Origin: Entamoeba histolytica HM-1:IMSS
Taxonomy: Eukaryota; Evosea; Mastigamoebida; Endamoebidae
Assembly: GCF_000208925.1 (NCBI RefSeq)
Contig: NW_001914943.1
Span: 1 to 57,900 of the forward strand
Direction: 5' to 3'
Length of the DNA: 57,900 nt
The notes below the pieces were generated by a model. The model saw nothing but the letters and a program-made list of their open reading frames with translations. It ran no database searches and was not told where the DNA came from. A program made the position numbers and the translations under genes. Below, piece by piece: positions 40,353 through 51,126 of this stretch (positions are counted from its first letter, which is position 1; every line of letters begins with the position of its first letter).

Positions 40353-41141
40353 ATGGAAAATATACAATTTATCTCTGATTTACACCTTGATGAACCTTTT
40401 TGCTCTGAATATTTCCAGTCACACCCAATTGATGTCATGGCTAAATACCTTGTTATTGGTGGTGATTTGTGTGACCATGATTCTTTAAATAATGTTCAAT
40501 GGTTTTTTGATTGGTGCAGTTTGAATTATGAACAAACATACATTCTTTATGGTAATCATGATTGTTTTGGCATAACCAATTTAGAACAATTACTGAATGG
40601 TTGGAATGAAAATATCCGTTCAAATGTTCATTATGTAAACAACTCTAGCATACTAATAAATTCAACAGAGATATTCTTTACTACGTTATGGAGTGAATTA
40701 GATATCAATGACAAACAATACTTATTAAATAAAGCAGTAGATTTTGATAAGATTAAATACAACACCTCTACTCCACTTTCATTTGAACTTTATAACCATG
40801 CTCACACCATTTGTAGAAATTGGTTAAAAGAAAAAATACACAACTCTAAAGCCCAACACAAAATTGTATTTTCTCATCATTGTCCAACAACGTCATTGTC
40901 TCCAAAAAAAGACTCTCTATTCAGTCTGTTTAGAAGTAATGATGAAGATTTGATGAAAGGAGTTAATCTTTGGGTTTATGGACATACTCATTTTAACACA
41001 CCTCCAAAATGGTTTGAAGAAACATTGTTAGTATCCAATCAATTTGGTCATTTTAAAGAGAAAGATCATACTGATTGGGGTCCTCAACAAACAACTAATT
41101 CTGTATACCAGAAAGAATTCAAATCACTTTACAAAGAATAA
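40353..41141 (+). CDS. Calcineurin-like metallophosphoesterase
   Basis: 262 aa, starting at the ATG at 40353. All metal-binding motifs of the family are present in order: DLHLDEP (D-x-H), GGDLCDHD (GD), YGNHDCFG (GNHD), FSHHCP and YGHTHFN (GHTH). It has no signal peptide, so it is probably cytosolic. Small members of this group cleave phosphoesters of unknown natural substrates; the substrate cannot be inferred here. Confidence 0.85.
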   Translation: MENIQFISDLHLDEPFCSEYFQSHPIDVMAKYLVIGGDLCDHDSLNNVQWFFDWCSLNYEQTYILYGNHDCFGITNLEQLLNGWNENIRSNVHYVNNSSILINSTEIFFTTLWSELDINDKQYLLNKAVDFDKIKYNTSTPLSFELYNHAHTICRNWLKEKIHNSKAQHKIVFSHHCPTTSLSPKKDSLFSLFRSNDEDLMKGVNLWVYGHTHFNTPPKWFEETLLVSNQFGHFKEKDHTDWGPQQTTNSVYQKEFKSLYKE

Positions 41142-41226
41142 TTAAGAATATCACTCTCTTTCTTGTTTGTTTTAAAAATCATTTAGAATTGATATAATAT
41201 AAAGTTATTCACTATTATTTTTTCAT

Positions 41227-43088
41227 ATGTCACAATCAAGTCATTATGATATTGTCATTATTGGAGCTGGTTGCACTGGTGCTTGTTGTGCAATGGAATT
41301 GTCTAAATACAAGAACCTTAAGATTGCCTTGTTAGAAAAGGCTAGAGATGTTTCTACTGGAGCTACTTCTGCTAATTCTGGTATTGTTCATTGTGGTATT
41401 GATACTACATTAGAAACATTGAAAGGAAGACTTGTAGTAAGAGGAAATACTCTTATCCATGAACTTCAACCAAAACTTAACTTTGGTCTTACTACTTGTG
41501 GAGAGTTGATGGTTGCTAAAACTGATGAAGAAATACCCAATTTAAATAAATATATGGAAATTGCTAAAACTAAAAATGTTCCAGTTGAGTTATGGGATTA
41601 TGAAAAAATTCATAAAGAAGAACCAAATCTCAGTGAAAATATCAAGAAAGCTATTTATTGTCCAACTACTTCTGTTCTTGATCCTTATGAATTTACTATT
41701 GCTACTTGTCTTACTGCTAAGGCTAATGGTGTTCATATCTATACATCTACTACTGTTAATGGAATTAAGAAGATTGATAATGGATATGAAGTTGTTTGTG
41801 AAAATGGAAAGAAGTTTATTGCTAAAGTTTTATTAAATTGTGCTGGTGTTTTTGCTTCACAAGTCTCAGAAATGTTATATCCAGCTGATTTCCATATTAC
41901 AGCAAGAAAAGGAGAAGAATATTTGTTAGATAGAAAGTTACAAGGAATGGTTAAACATGTTATTTTCCCATGTCCAACAGGAGTAACAAAAGGTACTCTT
42001 ATTATTCCAACAGTTGATGGTACTATCATGGTTGGACCAAACGCTGATATTCAAGACTCTTACACTGATGCAACAACAACCAGTGAAGGATTAAANNNNN
42101 NNNNNNNNNNNNNNNNNNNNNNNNNNNNNNNNNNNNNNNNNNNNNNNNNNNNNNNNNNNNNNNNNNNNNNNNNNNNNNNNNNNNNNNNNNNNNNNTATCT
42201 GTTGGACTTATTCCACTGCCAGATTTAACTCAACAAGCTGGACATAATGTACAATTAAATCCAAGAACTAGAGGACCAATTGTTGATGGATTTAGATGTG
42301 TTGAAAAAGGAATTTATGCAGCTGGTAATCAATTACATGTACATGATCTTGCAGATGAAGCATCTAATGAAGGAGCTATTGCAGGAGAAGCTGCAGCACT
42401 TTCATTAGGAGGAGAAAAAGAAGCAATTAAAGTTATTCCAGCACCAGAACTTCTTTATTGTGTACCAGAAAGAGTAGTTATTAGTGATAAGAAACAAAAA
42501 TTATCATTTAGATTTAGACAAGATTTTGGAAGTGCACATGTTATAGCAAAAATAGGAGAAACTATTATTGGAGAAGAAGAAATTGAACATGCTATTCCAG
42601 CAGAAATGGGACATGTTTGGGTAATTCCTAAAGATTGTCAAATTGGACAAGAAGTTACACTTACAGTTATTCCTAAAGCACATGAAGAAGTAACAGAACA
42701 AAAAGAAGGAGAAATAGTAAAACATATGAATTGTATTGTATGTCCAAGAGGATGTCCAATTGAAGTTAAGATTGATGCTAAATCAAATGAAATTACATCA
42801 ATTAAAGGAAATTCATGCCCAAGAGGAGCTGCTTATGTTAGACAAGAACATATAGAACCATTTAGAGTATTTTCAACAACTCTTCCAGTAGAAGGAGGAA
42901 ATTTGATAAGAGTACCAGTTAAATTAACCAAACCAGTACCACGATCAAAGATATTTGAAGTAATGGAAATTATTCATAAACAATCACCAATTAAAGCACC
43001 AATCAATAAAGGACAAGTGTTAGTAAAAATACCAAAAATGACAGATATTGTTGCATGTTATCCAGTTGTTAAAGAAAAAGAAAGATAA
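41227..43088 (+). CDS. Three-part FAD oxidoreductase (GlpA-like + pyridine-nucleotide type + DUF1667-like), broken by gap
   Basis: The part before the gap (290 aa) starts with a Rossmann FAD site (IVIIGAGCTGACCAMEL, then LLEKARDVSTGATSANSGIVHCG) of the DAO/GlpA type. After the gap, in one frame from 42198, comes the end of a second FAD/NAD domain (GIYAAGNQLHVHDLADEASNEGAIAGEAAAL). A small Cys-rich domain follows (CIVCPRGCPIEV ... CPRGAAYVRQEHIEPFR), as in DUF1667. In anaerobic bacteria these three units are separate adjacent genes; here they are fused. Likely a flavoprotein dehydrogenase, possibly with glycerol-3-phosphate-like substrates. Comparing domain lengths, ~450-500 residues are missing in the gap. 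Confidence 0.75.
42096..42195. other. Assembly gap (100 N)
   Basis: Exactly 100 N, the usual placeholder for a gap of unknown size. It falls inside the FAD oxidoreductase gene and breaks its frame in the assembly only. Confidence 1.
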
Positions 43089-43557
43089 TATTCTAAATAA
43101 CTTTAAATTTATTTTTCTTTTTTGAAGTTAGACAGATTTATAAAAATAGATTATTATTTTGGTATTTTCTGATAATAAATAAATGAAGAAACATCTTTTG
43201 AAAATTCTATTTTTCCAATAAAATAATTTGATTGGATATTTAATTCATAAAACCTAGAAATTTACAATGAGGTAACTATGATCAATCATTTGTCTCTCTT
43301 TTAATTAAAGGAGACAATTCAATGAAATAAAACGTAAAATGAAACAATCCGGATTGAGAAATTATATCAACGAAAATTTGGAATAAATGGTATTAGAAGT
43401 GAATAGAATTTGTATTTTAAAAGAAACAAAAAAAGCAAAATAAAAGAAATTTAAATTAAAATTAAAATTAAAACAACAACAACAATTTGTTGTACAAAAA
43501 TGAAAATGATTTAAAGGTCTTTGTAATATTTAAAAACTTTAATTTTAATAATTAAAT
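43089..43557. promoter_or_regulatory. Spacer with TATTTAAA box for the TLDc-like gene
   Basis: About 470 bp. GTAATATTTAAAAA (box TATTTAAA at 43527-43534) lies 24-31 nt before the ATG at 43558. A second GATTTAAAGG lies at ~43508. An imperfect palindrome (TTGTCTC...GGAGACAA) is near 43290-43317. Nothing else is seen. Confidence 0.5.
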
Positions 43558-44742
43558 ATGGAACACTTAGAACAATTCAATCTTTTTAACCAAGTTATAA
43601 AAGTATTACCTTCATTTTGTAATGCATTAGAAGAAGCTGCTGGAATAGCTGTTGATCCAGAAAGTAAATATCAAATTTCAAAATATAGAATTGATATTAC
43701 TGATAGTGATGAAATTGCTATTAGAGAATATCGTAGATTATTTGATGAATTAAATTTCATAGTAACAGAAAATTTAAGAATAATTAAAAGAGTAAATGAA
43801 GCTGTTGAGTTACTAAAAAGAGCTTTTACCTTAATGGAAGCTGTTCAAAAGAATGAAGAGAAAGAGATGAGTGTGATTGCATCTACAGCAAATGAATTAG
43901 CACTAAAAATAGTAGAAAAAGAAACAGACAAATATAATAAAGAAATAGACAAAATTAATAAAGAAATTCAATTTCAAATGCAGGAAAAAAGAAACGAATT
44001 TAATGAAAAAATTCTTGATATTCAAGAATGTATTAAACCTGTCGCTAATGCTGTTACCCTTTCTAAAATGGAAACTCCAATTACTTCAATGACTTCAAGA
44101 CCAAAAGTTCCTGTGATTAAACGAATTAAAAAAACAAATTGTGAAATATTGAATTTATTTTCTTTTGGATTAAATAAACCTGAAGAAGACTCTGACCTTT
44201 ACGTTGTTAATGAAAATGTTAAAACTTTTAGAACCTGGTCAGCATTAAAAAAATGTAATTTAATTTATGACTCATCAATAAATTGTTATGAGGAATTTAG
44301 AAGAAGTGTTATCTGTAGAAGTAATTTGTTTTTCATTAATTTTGATGACCAAGGTAATGTATTTGGGGCATTTGTTAAGAAACAAATAACTAAAATTAAT
44401 GTCTTTGTTAAAGACAAAGATCACTTTTTATTTTCATTAAATGCTAATGGAAGAATAGTTACTCCAATCCGTTTTCTTCCTAAGAAAAACCAATATGATT
44501 GTGCTGTTACTATTTTTGCAGAAGTTAGTAAAAAAGAAAAGAAAAATGATACTCGACTTTATCAAATTGGAAGTTTTGAACTTGGAAGAGGATCAATGGG
44601 TATTCGTGCTATTGGAGAAAAGAAAAGTGATTGTTGTCATCTTTCTCAAAGTTATGAAGGAATTCAAAACTTAACTTTAACAGGAACCAATCACCCTGCA
44701 GAATTTACAACAAGAAGAGTTATTGTTGTACAAATGGAATAA
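43558..44742 (+). CDS. Coiled-coil plus TLDc-like domain protein
   Basis: 394 aa. Residues ~1-160 are helical, with a coiled coil at ~85-160 (ETDKYNKEIDKINKEIQFQMQEKRNEF). Residues ~215-394 resemble a TLDc domain: FRTWSALKKCNLIYDSSINCY, a series of strands (NLFFINFDDQGNVFGAFV, HFLFSLN), then FELGRGSMGIRAI. Entamoeba has a large family with this layout. TLDc proteins in animals act in oxidative-stress defence and V-ATPase regulation; no role is known here. Confidence 0.65.
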   Translation: MEHLEQFNLFNQVIKVLPSFCNALEEAAGIAVDPESKYQISKYRIDITDSDEIAIREYRRLFDELNFIVTENLRIIKRVNEAVELLKRAFTLMEAVQKNEEKEMSVIASTANELALKIVEKETDKYNKEIDKINKEIQFQMQEKRNEFNEKILDIQECIKPVANAVTLSKMETPITSMTSRPKVPVIKRIKKTNCEILNLFSFGLNKPEEDSDLYVVNENVKTFRTWSALKKCNLIYDSSINCYEEFRRSVICRSNLFFINFDDQGNVFGAFVKKQITKINVFVKDKDHFLFSLNANGRIVTPIRFLPKKNQYDCAVTIFAEVSKKEKKNDTRLYQIGSFELGRGSMGIRAIGEKKSDCCHLSQSYEGIQNLTLTGTNHPAEFTTRRVIVVQME

Positions 44743-44866
44743 ATAGATACTTATAAGTACAATTTATTATTTATAACTTTATTAATTAGTTTTGTTAAAT
44801 TATATGAAAAGACAAAAAATATTTTTTAAAAAACTTAATGAGAAAAGTAAATAAATCTTTCTTTTG

Positions 44867-45505
44867 TTAACAGCACTTCTTACCACCTTGAGTTTGAGCA
44901 GATTGAGTTTGACTAATATCTACCTTTTCTTCTGTTTTAGGCTTTGAATTATCAGAAGGAACAGAATCATTTTTAAGTGTTGCGTTCTTCTTTTTATAAA
45001 TTTGTATCAATAAATCAGAAAACGCTTTTTCTACGTTTGTTCCATCTAAAGCAGAAGTTTCAATAAAGAAAGCTGAATGTTTTTGAGCAAATTCAGTCCC
45101 ATCTGAGGTATTAACTTCACGCTCTTGTTTAAGATCAGCTTTATTACCTACAATCATAATAGTAATGTCAGAATCACAACCATTTTTTAATTCATTCATC
45201 CATCGTTCTATTGCATCAAAACTATCTTTCTTTGATACGTCATAAACACACATTGCTCCTTCTGCCCCTCTATAATAAGCATCAGTAATAGCCCTATATT
45301 TTTCTTGACCAGCAGTATCCCAAATTTGAGCACGAATAGTTTTACCCTCATATTCAATCGTACGTGTGGCAAATTCAACTCCAATAGTAAATTTTTTTTC
45401 AGGCTCAAATTCATTTCGTGTGAATCTCAATAATAAATTTGATTTACCAACACCACTTTCTCCTATAATCACTAATTTATACATACACTCGGTTTCTCCT
45501 TCCAT
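44867..45505 (-). CDS. Rab GTPase, Rab11 type
   Basis: 212 aa from the ATG at 45505; the two codons upstream start with TTG. The P-loop is GESGVGKS, switch I contains [15 protein letters not shown], switch [25 protein letters not shown], then NKAD and ETSA guanine-binding motifs, and a C-terminal CC for double geranylgeranylation. The switch region matches Rab11 (FATR.I..., [21 protein letters not shown]). Rab11 proteins control recycling endosomes and secretion; in E. histolytica Rab11B is linked to cysteine-protease release. Several paralogues exist, so I give no letter. Confidence 0.85.
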   Translation of the reverse strand: MEGETECMYKLVIIGESGVGKSNLLLRFTRNEFEPEKKFTIGVEFATRTIEYEGKTIRAQIWDTAGQEKYRAITDAYYRGAEGAMCVYDVSKKDSFDAIERWMNELKNGCDSDITIMIVGNKADLKQEREVNTSDGTEFAQKHSAFFIETSALDGTNVEKAFSDLLIQIYKKKNATLKNDSVPSDNSKPKTEEKVDISQTQSAQTQGGKKCC

Positions 45506-45818
45506 TTTCAATCAAACTGAACTAAATTTAAAATTTTGTTCTTCGTTTTTTTTTTTTGTTTTTTTATGATTATAGTTTTTGTATAGTTTTTTTATTTTTT
45601 ATTAAACTCTATTTTTGGTTATAAAAAGAAACACTTGTCTTTTTCTTCCTCAGCATTTTTATCAAATTGGGAAACAACATATATATTATTATTTAATGAT
45701 AAAAGAAAATTATTATTCATAAATTATAAAAACATTTAAATTCTGTAAAAAAGAGAAAAAATATAACATATAAATTTAAAAAATATTAAATAAAAAAATG
45801 TTATTGGAATTGGTTAAA
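45506..45818. other. Spacer upstream of the Rab11-like gene
   Basis: About 310 bp, AT-rich with long T-runs. AAATTTAAAATTTTG just before the Rab start could be its TATA-like box. Confidence 0.4.
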
Positions 45819-46407
45819 TTATAACTCAGCTTTTGGTTGATCTTCTTTTGGTTGATCTTCTTTTGGTTGATCTTCTTTTGGTTGATCTGCCATTGGTGGT
45901 TGAGAATCTTTATTTTGTGGAACAGTTTTTAATTGTTCAGCATATTGGTCTGGATGGGTAAGAATTTCTGTGGCTTGTTGATACATTGGTAAGTTTTCAC
46001 AATGAGCATTTTTTAAACATTCTGCAAATTTTTCAAGACAGTGTTGTTTTGATCCGCCAAGACCAAGTGAAACAACGTCAAGACATCCACTATGAACAAT
46101 TCTACACTCATAATCTTTTTGATACAAACAACTTCCTATTTACAATGAATAAAAGTTAATTTAAATATAAAATAAACAAACCTTCTTTTGGTTCACCACA
46201 ACTTTGAAGAGCAGAAGTTACTTGTTTATATTCTTCAGTTTCATTACACTCGTTTTCTTTTAAGTAATATTCTTTTCGTTTCAAACAATCACATGGATCA
46301 TAATAATTTTCACAATCTTTAAATACAATAAGAAACTTTTTTAATTTACGTTCACCACATTCGGCATTTGCAATAACAAGAAGTACAAAAATGAATAAAC
46401 AATTCAT
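45819..46407 (-). CDS. Secreted Cys-rich protein with QPKED repeats (two exons)
   Basis: 180 aa after splicing of exon 1 (46407-46182) and exon 2 (46135-45819). Exon 1 has a signal peptide (MNCLFIFVLLVIANA) and many Cys (CGERKL, CENYYDPCDC, NECNE, SCGEP). The join gives ...GEPKEGSCLYQKDYECR..., restoring a Cys-rich frame. Exon 2 continues with Cys pairs (SGCLDVV, KQHCLEKFAECLKNAHCENLP) and ends in tandem DQPKE repeats. There is no membrane anchor. Paired Cys suggest a disulfide-bonded secreted protein; I do not recognise a family. Confidence 0.7.
45831..45890 (-). repeat. Four 15-bp coding tandem repeats
   Basis: The plus-strand unit TTTTGGTTGATCTTC occurs four times (last one with two changes), encoding repeated QPKED near the C-terminus. 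It is likely variable between strains. Confidence 0.85.
46136..46181 (-). other. Intron, 46 nt (GTTTGT...AATAG)
   Basis: The donor GTTTGT is at 46181-46176 and the acceptor TAG at 46138-46136. Removal restores one frame across both exons (543 nt in total). Confidence 0.75.
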
Positions 46408-46585
46408 TTTCTTCTTTTAGTTTTCAAGTTTTTTAAGTTTGAAATTTTTCTAAAATATATTTTAGAAAATTCCATTAAGTTTCATTTTTCTTTCATTAAA
46501 ATAACAAAAAATAACATATTTCTTTTTGTTATTTTAAACAATCCAAAAAATAAATTTTAAATTCTCTAAGTCTGGAAAATTCAAA

Positions 46586-48498
46586 ATGAGTGAAAGCTTA
46601 TATAACATATCTCGTTCCACTTCTGATTTATTTATTGGGTCACCATCTATATCAAAGAAAATAATATTTTCCAATAAGAAAAAACAACAAAAATTAAAAG
46701 ATATTTATGAATTTTGGGGATTTTTATGGTCACAAATGTTTAAAATACTTGAGGAACATTGTGATGGATTATATTTAACTAAAGTTCCATGGAAAATATC
46801 AAGTTTGTTTTATGTTAATGTTTAGGTATGAAAAATAATAAATACATTAATGTTATAGTTAATCATTTTGTTCCTTCAGTAAAAATTAAGTATTTAACAC
46901 TTATTAATATCTTTAGTTATTCAACTTCAATGTCACGTGTTGATCTTCAATATACTGGACCACATGGGGTTCAAACAATGCATGAATTAATTCAAGGATA
47001 TGTAATTAAACAATATATAAGAAAACAACCATTATTAGAAACGTGTTGTAGTAAAACAAATGATTCATTAAAATTAATGCAACAAATGGTACCAATGTAT
47101 TATTTATATGATTATGGAACAATTGAATTTGATTCAGTAAAATATGATCATTTAATTTATTCTGTTATGGTTCCATTCATAGAAACTACAGGAAATGGAT
47201 TTATTTCAGTAAGTATTGGATTTTTACTTCCAGAAAAAGGAGAAATAAATTATGAAAAAATTTATGATATGATAAATCTTTTTATGTGGAATTTTGTTCA
47301 AAAACATATTTCTACTCAAGGAAAAGGTGATAATAGTCAAGTGACATTATTAACTGGATTACAGTCATTTGTTCAATGTTTAGAAGAATATATTGTTACT
47401 ATTGACATTGATTATAGAAAAAGATTAGAAAACCTTAAAACTTTTGAAAAAGAAAAGAAAAATCGATTAAAAAGAAAACCTTCTGAACATCTCTCTTTAC
47501 TTTTATCTCAAGAAGCTTTAAATTTAAGTTGTTCTAATCTTAATTTATCAGGGGAGTCTGACTTAACTTTTAGTATGGATGAAGATCAATTCCCAAATCA
47601 AAGAATAACACAAACTCCTGGTAAAATTTTATTAAGAAGAAAATTAAGTCGTTTATCAGAACAACCATTAATTGAAATAGACACTACTTCTCAAACTGAT
47701 TTAGATGAAAGTAACAGAATTCAATTAGAAGGACAATTCTCTTTTGTTAAAGAATGTTCTAATGAAATAATAGAAAATATCCTTTATGGTTATTTAATGT
47801 CATTTACTACTATTGTTATTCCTGCTGATGGAAGAAATCTTAATGGAATAAGAAGGTTATTATCTCCTTTTAATACTATTAGTATTTATAAACCAAAAAC
47901 TGTATTTGGACATTCTATTGTTTCTGTTCTTAATCCATTAATTGATGTTTCTTTTATGATGGAAATACCTAATTCACTTGAAACACTTATGGGATTTCCA
48001 TATTGTGTTATAGACTTAACTAATGGAGAGGTTTATTTGTCAGAAGAAGTTAATACATATGACTATTTCTTACAACGTTCTTCAATGTTACTTAGTATAT
48101 TTAATAGTAATATGGAACGATCTATGATTGTTTCACCATCAGGTATGGAAATAATAGATGGAACAAATCTTTTTACTGATTGGCGTAAAGTTTTAATAAG
48201 TAATCTTGAAAGAGGTGAATATAAAATATTTGATGCAGTATTATTAAAAATGGTTGAGTGGCTTAGAATGAAATCAAGAATACTCTTCTCTTTTATGAGC
48301 CTTGGATATTTTCAAGAAATGGATATGATGTTTATGGTTCAACTTAAAATAATGTTAAATTGTAAAGACCTTGAAGACCTTATGACTATTGTTGCAATTG
48401 TTAGGTCTGGAGAACCTTCTCTTGCAGATACACTTCTTCAAGCAATTAGTAGAGCAATTACAACAAGAAAAGAGAAAATAGGTCAATCATTTATTTAA
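46586..48498 (+). CDS. C9orf72-like DENN-module protein (copy 2, two exons)
   Basis: 611 aa from exon 1 (46586-46802) and exon 2 (46880-48498). It aligns with copy 1 at 18798: FWGFLWSQMFKILE, MYYLYDYGTIEF, IGFLLPEKGEI, LLTGLQSFVQCLEEYI, IIENILYGYLMSFTTIVIPADGRNL, FPYCVIDLTNGEVY, YDYFLQRSSML and DLEDLMTIVAIVRSGEP. It is ~100 residues longer because of a charged Ser/Lys-rich insert (residues ~240-330) between the longin and DENN parts. The spliced join reads ...VPWKISIKIKYLTL..., which fits the copy-1 alignment better than reading on from the ATG at 46828. The role is as for copy 1: a candidate regulator of small GTPases in endolysosomal traffic. It converges with the surface-protein gene. Confidence 0.75.
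46803..46879 (+). other. Intron, 77 nt (GTTTGT...TTCAG)
   Basis: The donor GTTTGT is at 46803 and the acceptor CAG ends at 46879 after a pyrimidine stretch (GTTCCTTCAG). It keeps the frame. A 23-nt alternative ending at TTTAG (46825) is also in frame but too short to be likely. Confidence 0.65.
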
Positions 48499-48566
48499 CA
48501 TAAATAAAATTCAACAATAAAATGTAAATTAATTCATTCATTTTTCTATTATATTTTGAATTAGTT

Positions 48567-50123
48567 TTAGATAATTAACACTATGAACCAAGCAAATAGA
48601 GTTATAATAGAAATATGTTTACATGCACTTCTTGTATTTATTTCTTCTTCTTTTATACATTTTCCTTTTACTGAACATTTATATCCGACTCGACATACAC
48701 CACAACGTGGAACACATTCTGGTTTCCATTTAGCATCTTCAGACTCTGAATCTGCATTACATTCCATACCATCACAATATAAAGATGCTACTTTACATGT
48801 TTTTTTATTTTCAAAGTCTTTAAAACGTATATTAGAAAATTTGAGAGTTCTATTTCCATCTGTTTTAAAATTAAGAAGCATAGAATTTAAATAATAATAA
48901 CATCTCTTTGATACAGTAATAGATATATTAAATTGGAATGTTGTTTCATTGATCCATTTAGATTCTTCATTGAAACCAGTACTTACACATGGAGGATATG
49001 TCACAAGAGAACTATCACTCCCATAATTATATCCTCCCCATTCATATGAAGTTAAATTCCATTCTGCATCTGAAGTTCCTTCTATTCTTAACTCTCTATA
49101 AGCCATAACAAAATTAAATATAGTTGTTGCATAAGAAATAAGAGATGCTTTTCCATCAATAGAATGTAAAAGTAATCCATTATTAATAACTTCTTCATCA
49201 GTTAATTTTATAAATCCAGTGGATTGTAACTCAACAAAATGCCATTGAAAAATCCATAAAATATCAGCATATCCATCAGAGGTATAAACCTTAGAAGTAG
49301 AAGAGAATTGACATAAAGTATGAGGAGTAGAAGGAAAACGTTGGTCAAGTAAAAATTTTTTAGTACTAAGTTTCATATTATTTACTTTAAGTATTTTATT
49401 AGTAAATGAAACTATTTGAAAAGATACCGTTGTATCTTTAAATGGAATGTCAAAATAATGTCCATTCTGAAAATATTCTACCCCATTATAAATAATTTTC
49501 TCTACAATATCATTTGAATTAACTATTGCTACTGTTGAAATTCCTTTTTCTTCTTTAAGAATATGAACTGATGGGAAAACAGTAAATAAACATGTAGCTT
49601 CTGAAATAGTTATTTGTGTAAACAGAGTATTTGACCAAGGAGTAGTTGTGGCAGCAATTTTAAAAAATTCATAATCACTTACTACTGCATGGTCTTGAAT
49701 TTCATACAATGGAGAGTCTTGATCTGTAACATTAAAAAATCCTACAATAATACAATGAATCTCAGTAAGTGATGGACCAACCATATTCATACAACTTCCA
49801 CATTTAGAAATAAGTCTATCTCCTTTTTTTTTAAAGATCATTCCAGAATGAACATAACATTCTCTTTTCATTTCTTTTCCAATCATTCGTATTCCGTTTG
49901 CTATTAGTTCGGTATCACAATCATACGTTTTAAGAGAAGAATTTTTAACTAAACTATTCTCACTATTAAGAAGAACTAATTTATTCTATAACGTTATTTT
50001 GGTTTTTTACTCTTTAAATTAACGTATCAATCAAAAAATTATATAACAAACTACACAAGGACCAGACTCTGCATTTGAATATGAAATTAATAAAAATATC
50101 CAACAGATACTTAAAAACATCAT
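48567..50123 (-). CDS. Cys-rich surface protein, signal peptide plus C-terminal anchor (two exons)
   Basis: 496 aa. Exon 1 (50123-50052) encodes MMFLSICWIFLLISYSNAESGPCV, a clear signal peptide, ending at a GTTTGT donor. Exon 2 runs from 49985 to 48567. Without exon 1 the protein would begin at an internal ATG (49886) with no export signal. The body is beta-rich with scattered Cys. Near the C-terminus a Cys-rich EGF-like stretch (~430-475: CDGMECNADS...CVPRCGVCRVGYKCSVKGKCI) is followed by a hydrophobic end (ISIITLFAWFIVLII), fitting a GPI-anchor signal. It is probably on the trophozoite surface or in vacuoles. The family is not recognised. Confidence 0.7.
49986..50051 (-). other. Intron, 66 nt (GTTTGT...TATAG)
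   Basis: The donor GTTTGT is at 50051-50046 and the acceptor TAG at 49988-49986. Phase 0, and the spliced frame stays open through the long second exon. Confidence 0.75.
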
Positions 50124-50490
50124 TGAATTGGTATAAAAAAGTTCTTTCTTATTTATTTTATCTAAAGAAGAAATGAATACAAGATAATAAAGAAATTAGT
50201 TTTAAATAGAATAATTTTTTAGAGTATTTCAGCATTTTTTATCTAAACTTGGAATTTTATTGTAAAAAAGCTACTGACAGATTTAGATTTAGGGTACAAC
50301 AACAAATTTATTAAATTCAGTTTCTATTTAAATAAATTGAAAATCTAATGATTTTTATGGAAATTAAGAGATTTTTAACGTATTTTAGATATTTTAATTT
50401 AATAAAAAGTTAAAAGTTGTTAAACCTTTTTTTCAATAATTTTATACTAAAATTATTTCCTTTATTTTAAACGAACTCTTTCTTTGTTCT
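50124..50490. other. Spacer between two minus-strand genes
   Basis: About 370 bp, AT-rich. I see no gene. Confidence 0.45.
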
Positions 50491-51126
50491 TTAATTCTGT
50501 TCAAAAAATTTCTTCATATTTAATAGTCTATTCGCATCTTCTTTTTTAGATGCATTGACTGCCATAGCAATTACTGAACCTCTTGGATCAACTTCAAGTA
50601 CTCGCTCAATTAAACAACCTTCATCATTTGGTGTAAATTTCATTCCAAATAATTTAACACCTCTAACATATTTCTTTCCAACAGTATCACATTTTGGATA
50701 ATTAATAGAAGTACTTACAATATAAAAGCTTCCATTTTCTTCATAATCAATTAAAACTGAAACAAATTCTCTTGCTGCAACAGGCCATGGTGCAGAATTT
50801 ACTTGTTTAGTAACTTTAAGATGTTCATTAATTGTTTCAAGAACTTCTGATTCAACAAGTTCTTTGTCATATTTATGACTAGTAGCAAAATCTGCACTTT
50901 TAACTTTATTAAATATGTCTTCTGCTTTTAGTTTTGATTGTGTTACTGTTTTAATAAAGTGATGGTTATTTACTGATGGTTTATCATAAATAGTAACTTC
51001 CCCTTTTGTTGTTTCAGTCCATCCATTTGATAACACTTCTGTAAACCATTTCTTAGCTGCTTCACCAGCAGCTTCAAATTCTTGTTGATTTGAACATGTT
51101 TTAAGTTCTTCTATAGTAGCAGACAT
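50491..51126 (-). CDS. START-domain lipid-binding protein
   Basis: 211 aa, almost entirely one START domain, matching the family length (~210). Features are the N-terminal helix (EEFEAAGEAAKKWFTEVL type), GWTETTKGEVTIYDKPS, HHFIKTVTQSKLKAEDIFNKV, SAPWPVAAREFVSVLIDYEENGSFYIVSTSINYP (the conserved P...REFV..R-like strand), a late strand CLIERVLEVDPRGSVIAMAVN, and a C-terminal helix. START proteins carry single lipids (sterol, phosphatidylcholine, ceramide) between membranes. There is no signal peptide or transmembrane segment, so it is cytosolic. The ligand is unknown. Confidence 0.85.
   Translation of the reverse strand: MSATIEELKTCSNQQEFEAAGEAAKKWFTEVLSNGWTETTKGEVTIYDKPSVNNHHFIKTVTQSKLKAEDIFNKVKSADFATSHKYDKELVESEVLETINEHLKVTKQVNSAPWPVAAREFVSVLIDYEENGSFYIVSTSINYPKCDTVGKKYVRGVKLFGMKFTPNDEGCLIERVLEVDPRGSVIAMAVNASKKEDANRLLNMKKFFEQN

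Noticed and set aside
46803..46825. A 23-nt intron in C9orf72-like copy 2
   Set aside because: In frame, but shorter than any intron expected here; the 77-nt version has a better pyrimidine tract and gives a better match to copy 1.
11668..51126. A gene cluster or defence-like system formed by the whole block
   Set aside because: Genes alternate strands, each with its own promoter, and are mostly housekeeping or traffic genes; nothing shows they act as one system.
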